A stretch of DNA of 23,679 nucleotides. Source: Dictyoglomaceae bacterium. GTDB taxonomy: Bacteria > Dictyoglomota > Dictyoglomia > Dictyoglomales > Dictyoglomaceae. The stretch lies in assembly GCA_026417425.1 (NCBI GenBank), contig JAOADF010000084.1:1-23679 (forward strand), in the 5' to 3' direction. Both the position numbers and the translations under genes were made by a program. Of the stretch, positions 19,971-23,679 are shown one piece after another. Every line of letters starts with the position of its first letter. The stretch's first letter is position 1. Under the pieces are notes generated by a model. The model worked only from the letters and a program-made list of their open reading frames with translations, was not told the DNA's origin and ran no database searches.

Positions 19971-21284
19971 TTAATCTCTCTTCCACCACTGTTTTATTAA
20001 ATCCTTTAAATTAGGAGTCCCTTCTTCTTTATACTCATAATACACTCTGAAGGATCTTTGAGGAAAATTAATTACTGATCTTAAATCTATAGGTGTTCCT
20101 ATAACCACAAAGTCACAGGGAATTTTCTTAATAGTTTCTTCTAATTCCTTCAATTGCTCTTTATTATACCCCAATGCGGGCAGGACTTTTTCTATATGGG
20201 GATATTTTTCATAAGTAGATTTAATAGAACCTGTAGCAAAGGGTCTTGGATCTATAATTTCTGCTCCCATATTTTGGGCGTATAAATAACCTGCTCCAAA
20301 AGGCATTTCTCCGTGGGTTACTGTTGGCCCATCCTCTACCACCAGTACTTTTTTCCCTTTTAAATTTTCGTCTCTTTCAGATTTTATAGGCAAACTTGCA
20401 TATACGATTTTTGCTTTTTTATTTCTTTCCTTTATATTTTCTACAATTTTCTCAATATTTTTCTTAGGAGCAGTATTCACTTTATTTATTACAATAATAT
20501 CCGCCAAATATAGATTTATCTCTCCTGGAAAATAAGATATCTCATGTCCAGCTCTATAAGGATCTACAATGGTAATAAAAAGATCAGGTTTAAAAAAGGG
20601 GAAGTCATTATTTCCTCCATCCCATACAATAACATCTGCTTCTTTTTCTACCTCATTTAAAATTTCTTTATAATCTACTCCAGCATATATAATGGCTCCT
20701 TCTCTTAAAAGAGGTTCGTATTCTTCTCTTTCTTCAATAGTACATTCATGAATATCCAAATCGCTAAAGTTTTCAAATCTTTGTACCTTTTGCTTATTTA
20801 AATTTCCGTATGGCATGGGATGTCTTACTACTATAGTTTTTAAGCCCATTTCCTTTAATATCTTCACAATATATCTTGTGGTTGGACTTTTGCCAGCACC
20901 AGTCCTTACTGCGGATACACTTACTACAGGTTTTTTACTTCTCAGCATTGTCTCTGTACCAATTAACTTAAAATCTGCACCAAGAGACATAATAAGGCTT
21001 GCCTTTTGCATAACATATAAATATGATACATCACTATATGAAAAGATAACCTCGTCTACTTTATATTCTTTAATAAGTTCTGGAAGTTTTTCTTCCGAAA
21101 AAATAGGAATTCCATTAGGATATAAGCTTCCTGCAAGTTCGGGAGGATATATTCTATTTTCAATTCCGGGAATTTGAGTAGCTGTAAAAGCTACAACTTC
21201 ATAGAGAGGATTATCTTTAAATAAAACATTAAAATTATGGAAATCTCTTCCTCCTGCCCCCATAATAATAACTTTTTTTTTCAT
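19971..21284 (-). CDS. Cyclic 2,3-diphosphoglycerate synthetase-like P-loop protein
   Basis: A 437-residue protein resembling archaeal cyclic 2,3-diphosphoglycerate synthetase (cPGS). The N-terminal Rossmann-like part starts IIMGAGGRDFHNFN (6-19). A P-loop VRTGAGKSPTT is at 126-136 with Lys132, followed by VRHPMPYGNL. Then come IVWDGGNNDFPFFKPDL, the nucleotide-base-like INKVN and EDGPTVTHGEMPFGAGY. These motifs are strongly conserved in the archaeal enzymes, which join 2,3-bisphosphoglycerate into its cyclic anhydride with ATP. Whether bacterial members make this product is not established as far as I know. The ATG overlaps the stop of a racemase-like gene (ATGA) and has AGGAGG at 21292-21297, so the two proteins are produced together. 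The coupling argues for a joint function, possibly on an amino acid rather than phosphoglycerate. Confidence 0.8.
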   Translation of the reverse strand: MKKKVIIMGAGGRDFHNFNVLFKDNPLYEVVAFTATQIPGIENRIYPPELAGSLYPNGIPIFSEEKLPELIKEYKVDEVIFSYSDVSYLYVMQKASLIMSLGADFKLIGTETMLRSKKPVVSVSAVRTGAGKSPTTRYIVKILKEMGLKTIVVRHPMPYGNLNKQKVQRFENFSDLDIHECTIEEREEYEPLLREGAIIYAGVDYKEILNEVEKEADVIVWDGGNNDFPFFKPDLFITIVDPYRAGHEISYFPGEINLYLADIIVINKVNTAPKKNIEKIVENIKERNKKAKIVYASLPIKSERDENLKGKKVLVVEDGPTVTHGEMPFGAGYLYAQNMGAEIIDPRPFATGSIKSTYEKYPHIEKVLPALGYNKEQLKELEETIKKIPCDFVVIGTPIDLRSVINFPQRSFRVYYEYKEEGTPNLKDLIKQWWKRD

Positions 21285-22360
21285 AAGTCTGCCTCCTTGT
21301 AGATTTTCCTCACAAAAGGCGAAGTAAAGGCTTGAAGAAGAGCGGAATAATTTAGAGAAAAAGCTATAGCATCTCCTAATTTTAGTTCTGTATATTCTCC
21401 AAGATCAACTACTAAATAGTCAGAATTTGCTCCCAGAATTTCTATATCAGAATATTCAGGAATTAATCCTTTAGGATCTATATCTTGTCTTCCCATATTT
21501 AATAATGCTCTTTTTCTTATACCCTTATCCTTAAAAAAAGGTTTATGACCAAAGGCATCTTCATTTATTATTCCCCAAGGAACCGAAGGTTTTTCCTTTA
21601 ATTCTATAATCTCTGCTAATATTTTAAAAGTATCTGTTCTTCCTCCTGGAATAGGTTTTCTGTAGGCAGTATCTTTTCCTAGCATAATTGCCTCTCCAAT
21701 TCTCAAATGATTTATCTTTTCTGGAATTTCCTTTTTAAAAAGTAAAGGAATAGTGCTGGAATTTCCTCCTGAGACTAAAGAAAAAGTTATATTAAATTTT
21801 TTCTCTATATTCTCTGCAATTTCTGCAAATTCTTCTAGTTTTTCCTTCGTAGGTATTACCCCTCCAAAACAAGTAAAATTTGTACCTATGCCTATAAGTT
21901 CAATATTTTTCATGGCTAAAACTTCTTTTACAATTTTTTCTAATTCTTTTTTATCCCATATACCTTCTCTCAAATCTCCCATTTCTACCATAATTATTAC
22001 TTTATGCTTTTTTCTTATCTTTTCTGCATAATTATTTAACTCTCTTAAAATATCTAATTCTGAATTTAGACTTATATCTACATAGTTTAAAATATCTTCA
22101 ACTTGGGACCGAGAGGGAATTCTTATAAGGGTAAATTCTGTTTTAAGTTTTCTCATTCTTTTAATGCTCTCAATTCTAGAATCAGATATCCCTCTTACTC
22201 CTGCTCTTATTAATATTTCCCCAATCTTAGGATCTCCCAAGGCAACTTTTGTAACTCCATCAATAGATATACCTTGCTCTTTTGCTTTAGCTACAATTAT
22301 TCTTGCATTATGATAAATAGCAGGTAGATTAATCTCTAAAATGGGATATTCCTTTTTCAT
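21281..22360 (-). CDS. PLP-dependent ornithine/alanine racemase-like protein
   Basis: A 359-residue fold-type III PLP enzyme of the alanine-racemase N-terminal family, closest in style to ornithine racemase (Orr). It starts YPILEINLPAIYHNARII. The PLP Lys is probably the one in DGVTKVALGD (about 38), the position of the racemase VxKxxxYG-type motif. LIGIGTNFTCFGGVIPT (about 156-172) and VSGGNSSTIPLL fit the Orr-type phosphate and active-site region, and LRIGEAIMLG follows. The substrate could be ornithine, lysine or another amino acid; a peptidoglycan or catabolic role is possible. Its stop overlaps the ATG of the cPGS-like gene by 4 bases. The ATG has no ribosome site; a possible promoter ends 8 bases upstream, so it may be translated from a leaderless mRNA. 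Confidence 0.82.
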   Translation of the reverse strand: MKKEYPILEINLPAIYHNARIIVAKAKEQGISIDGVTKVALGDPKIGEILIRAGVRGISDSRIESIKRMRKLKTEFTLIRIPSRSQVEDILNYVDISLNSELDILRELNNYAEKIRKKHKVIIMVEMGDLREGIWDKKELEKIVKEVLAMKNIELIGIGTNFTCFGGVIPTKEKLEEFAEIAENIEKKFNITFSLVSGGNSSTIPLLFKKEIPEKINHLRIGEAIMLGKDTAYRKPIPGGRTDTFKILAEIIELKEKPSVPWGIINEDAFGHKPFFKDKGIRKRALLNMGRQDIDPKGLIPEYSDIEILGANSDYLVVDLGEYTELKLGDAIAFSLNYSALLQAFTSPFVRKIYKEADL

Positions 22361-22368
22361 TATCTATA

Positions 22369-22397
22369 AGAATATAATCTTTTAAAAATAAAAGCAA
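22369..22397 (-). promoter_or_regulatory. Possible promoter of the racemase operon
   Basis: On the minus strand TTGCTT (22392-22397) and TATTCT (22369-22374) are 17 bases apart. The -10 box ends 8 bases before the ATG and no ribosome site is present, again suggesting a leaderless start. Both hexamers are imperfect and an overlapping TATATT is an alternative -10. Confidence 0.4.
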
Positions 22398-22410
22398 GAA
22401 AAAATTTTTC

Positions 22411-22439
22411 TTGACTAATTTAAAGGAAAAAATTACACT
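22411..22439 (+). promoter_or_regulatory. Promoter of the macro-domain gene
   Basis: TTGACT (22411-22416) and TACACT (22434-22439) are separated by 17 bases, among the clearest promoters in the window. Transcription would begin near 22446, just ahead of the ribosome site GAGGTGAG at 22447-22454. The leader is therefore very short. Confidence 0.7.
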
Positions 22440-22459
22440 TTTTATTGAGGTGAGAATAG

Positions 22460-23011
22460 ATGGAGATTATATACCAAAAAGAGATTCAGGGAGTGAATAT
22501 AAAGGTTATTAAAGGGGATATTACTCAGGAGGATACGGAAGCAATAGTAAATCCTGCTAATAATTACTTAAAACATGGTGGAGGTGTTGCAGGAGCAATA
22601 GTAAGAGCAGGAGGAGAGATTATTCAAAAAGAAAGTGATGAATATATCCAAAAATATGGGCCCATTCCCACGGGAGAGGCAATGATTACCTCTGCTGGAA
22701 ATTTAAAAGCAAAATATGTGATTCATACTGTGGGACCAAGATGGGGAGAAGGAGATGAGTATAATAAGCTTAAAAAGGCAGTGCAAAGCACATTAAAATT
22801 AGCAGCGGAAAAGGATATTAAAAGCCTAAGTATACCTGCAATAAGTTGTGGAATTTTTGGTTTTCCTCAGGATTTAGGAACAAAGATAATTATAGAAACA
22901 ATAATTGATTTTATTAAGAAGGAATCCCATAGTTTTAAGGAAATACATTTAATAGGTATTGGAGAGGATATTCCATCTCTTTTTGCTAAGAACTTACAAT
23001 CTTTATCTTAG
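22460..23011 (+). CDS. Macro-domain protein (ADP-ribose binding/hydrolysing)
   Basis: A stand-alone macro domain of 183 residues. It binds ADP-ribose and relatives often remove O-acetyl or ADP-ribosyl groups. The adenine/ribose site starts at VIKGDITQEDTEAIVNPANN (16-35), with GDI at 19-21. The Gly-rich substrate loop is LKHGGGVAGAIVRAGG (37-52), followed by HTVGPRWGEGDE (89-100) and the phosphate loop AISCGIFGFP (127-136). It resembles the archaeal Af1521-type (NxANxxLxHGGGVA) more than the MacroD/YmdB type with GGGGVDGAI. The catalytic capability is not decided by these motifs. The gene is monocistronic, with its own promoter, divergent from the racemase gene. Its last 26 bases overlap the convergent MFS gene. 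It may reverse ADP-ribosylation or handle NAD by-products. Confidence 0.92.
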   Translation: MEIIYQKEIQGVNIKVIKGDITQEDTEAIVNPANNYLKHGGGVAGAIVRAGGEIIQKESDEYIQKYGPIPTGEAMITSAGNLKAKYVIHTVGPRWGEGDEYNKLKKAVQSTLKLAAEKDIKSLSIPAISCGIFGFPQDLGTKIIIETIIDFIKKESHSFKEIHLIGIGEDIPSLFAKNLQSLS

Positions 23012-23679
23012 AATAGATTTTATCTCTTAAAATAGGTAGCCTTGAATAATAAATTAAAGCACTTATAATACAAATTATTCCTCCTAATAAAACAGTGTTT
23101 GAGGGACCTATTAATTTGCTTATTAACCCACCAATGTAACTTCCAATGGGCATAGCTCCCATGAAAAATGTAACATAAAAACTCATAACTCTTCCCCTTA
23201 TATGATCATCAATAATAGTTTGTACTAAAGTATTACTACATACTGCATTTAGCATAAAACTCATACCAGCTATAATCAAACTAAAAATTGAAAAAAATAT
23301 GTTTCTTGAAGAGGAAAAAAGAATAAGTCCGAAACCAGCAAAAAACAGTGCATATACAATAATATTCTCTATACCCTTTATATTTTTCCTTCCTGCAAGA
23401 TATAAAGCTCCCATTAAAGCTCCGCATCCTGTACTACTCATAAGAAATCCCAAGGTTTCAGAACCTCCTTTTAAAATTTCTGAGGCAAAAATAGGCAAAA
23501 GAACACTATAAGAAGAAGAAATAAGGCTTGCGATAAAAATAAATATTAATACATTTTTTACTACTATTGAATTAAAAGAATAATAAACTCCTTCTTTGAG
23601 ATCTTCCAGAATACTATTTTGAGATTTTTCAAATTCTCTTTTTTTTAATTTCATTAAGATTAAGGCAAAAATTACAGCA
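22986..23679 (-). CDS. MFS transporter, C-terminal half (5' part outside window)
   Basis: The C-terminal part of a major facilitator superfamily transporter. The frame is open to the right edge, with about eight further codons before the first in-frame ATG at 23654, so that ATG (translated MKLKKREFEK) is internal: the residues before it (AVIFALIL) are the end of a membrane helix and the rest is the central cytoplasmic loop. The visible 230 residues then cross the membrane about six times, as expected for helices 7-12. LLPIFASEILKGGSETLGF and GCGALMGALYLAGRK resemble the MFS_3 group, which includes EntS-like exporters. DHIRGRVMSFY is typical of helix 10-11 loops (usually RGRVMS). The substrate is unknown. 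The 3' end overlaps the macro-domain gene. Confidence 0.85.
   Translation of the reverse strand, partial: AVIFALILMKLKKREFEKSQNSILEDLKEGVYYSFNSIVVKNVLIFIFIASLISSSYSVLLPIFASEILKGGSETLGFLMSSTGCGALMGALYLAGRKNIKGIENIIVYALFFAGFGLILFSSSRNIFFSIFSLIIAGMSFMLNAVCSNTLVQTIIDDHIRGRVMSFYVTFFMGAMPIGSYIGGLISKLIGPSNTVLLGGIICIISALIYYSRLPILRDKIYSKIKIVSS

Noticed and set aside
22460..23011. Macro-domain gene as the antitoxin of a DarT-type toxin pair
   Set aside because: No toxin-like gene is adjacent; the divergent gene is a PLP racemase and the convergent gene an MFS transporter.

Overview
The window is an AT-rich (by eye about one third G+C), very compactly coded bacterial chromosome segment. Arg codons are mostly AGA/AGG, strong AAGGAGG-type ribosome sites are common, and the gene set is that of an anaerobic, sugar-fermenting thermophile. 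The best overall match from memory is Dictyoglomus, with Thermotogota-like content in the first part. This is an inference from gene content and protein style, not a database result. I see no rRNA, tRNA, CRISPR array, insertion sequence, phage gene or riboswitch. No stretch longer than 300 bases lacks a gene; the largest gap is about 100 bases.

Layout. (1) 1-6438, plus strand: a six-gene operon with a Dpp/Opp-family ABC importer (binding protein cut by the left edge, two permeases, two ATPases) followed by a secreted GH5 glucanase/mannanase. It ends at a bidirectional terminator. (2) 8211-6450, minus strand: mannose-1-phosphate guanylyltransferase followed by a xylose-isomerase-like TIM-barrel protein. 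(3) 8290-11785, plus: a DUF4272 protein, a GH1 glycosidase and IMP dehydrogenase, behind a recognisable promoter. (4) 14639-11755, minus: a receiver-only response regulator and a large membrane histidine kinase with GAF and PAS domains and an apparently degenerate GGDEF tail. (5) 14725-15009, plus: a small MIP18/DUF59 protein, convergent with a UvrD/PcrA-type helicase (16933-14996, minus). (6) 16991-19958, plus: an exported SagB-like nitroreductase, an archaeal-type phosphoglycerate mutase and an alpha/beta hydrolase. (7) 22360-19971, minus: an ornithine/alanine-racemase-like PLP protein translationally coupled to a homologue of archaeal cyclic 2,3-diphosphoglycerate synthetase. (8) 22460-23011, plus: a macro-domain protein, convergent with the C-terminal half of an MFS transporter that leaves the right edge.

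How the genes may work together. The secreted GH5 enzyme would cut beta-glucan or mannan outside the cell. The adjacent Dpp/Opp-type importer would bring the oligosaccharides in, and the GH1 enzyme would finish hydrolysis in the cytoplasm. The mannose-1-phosphate enzyme links this region to GDP-mannose. The gene order (binding protein, permease, permease, ATPase, ATPase, Cel5A-like) matches, from memory, the Thermotoga maritima TM1746-TM1751 locus.

Points of most interest: this Thermotoga-like locus; an archaeal-looking GH1; the racemase/cPGS-like pair; a histidine kinase with a dead-looking GGDEF tail; an exported flavin nitroreductase; apparent leaderless start sites (TATAAT, 7 bases, ATG); and repeated convergent gene overlaps. 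I did not find a clearly new defence or mobile system.
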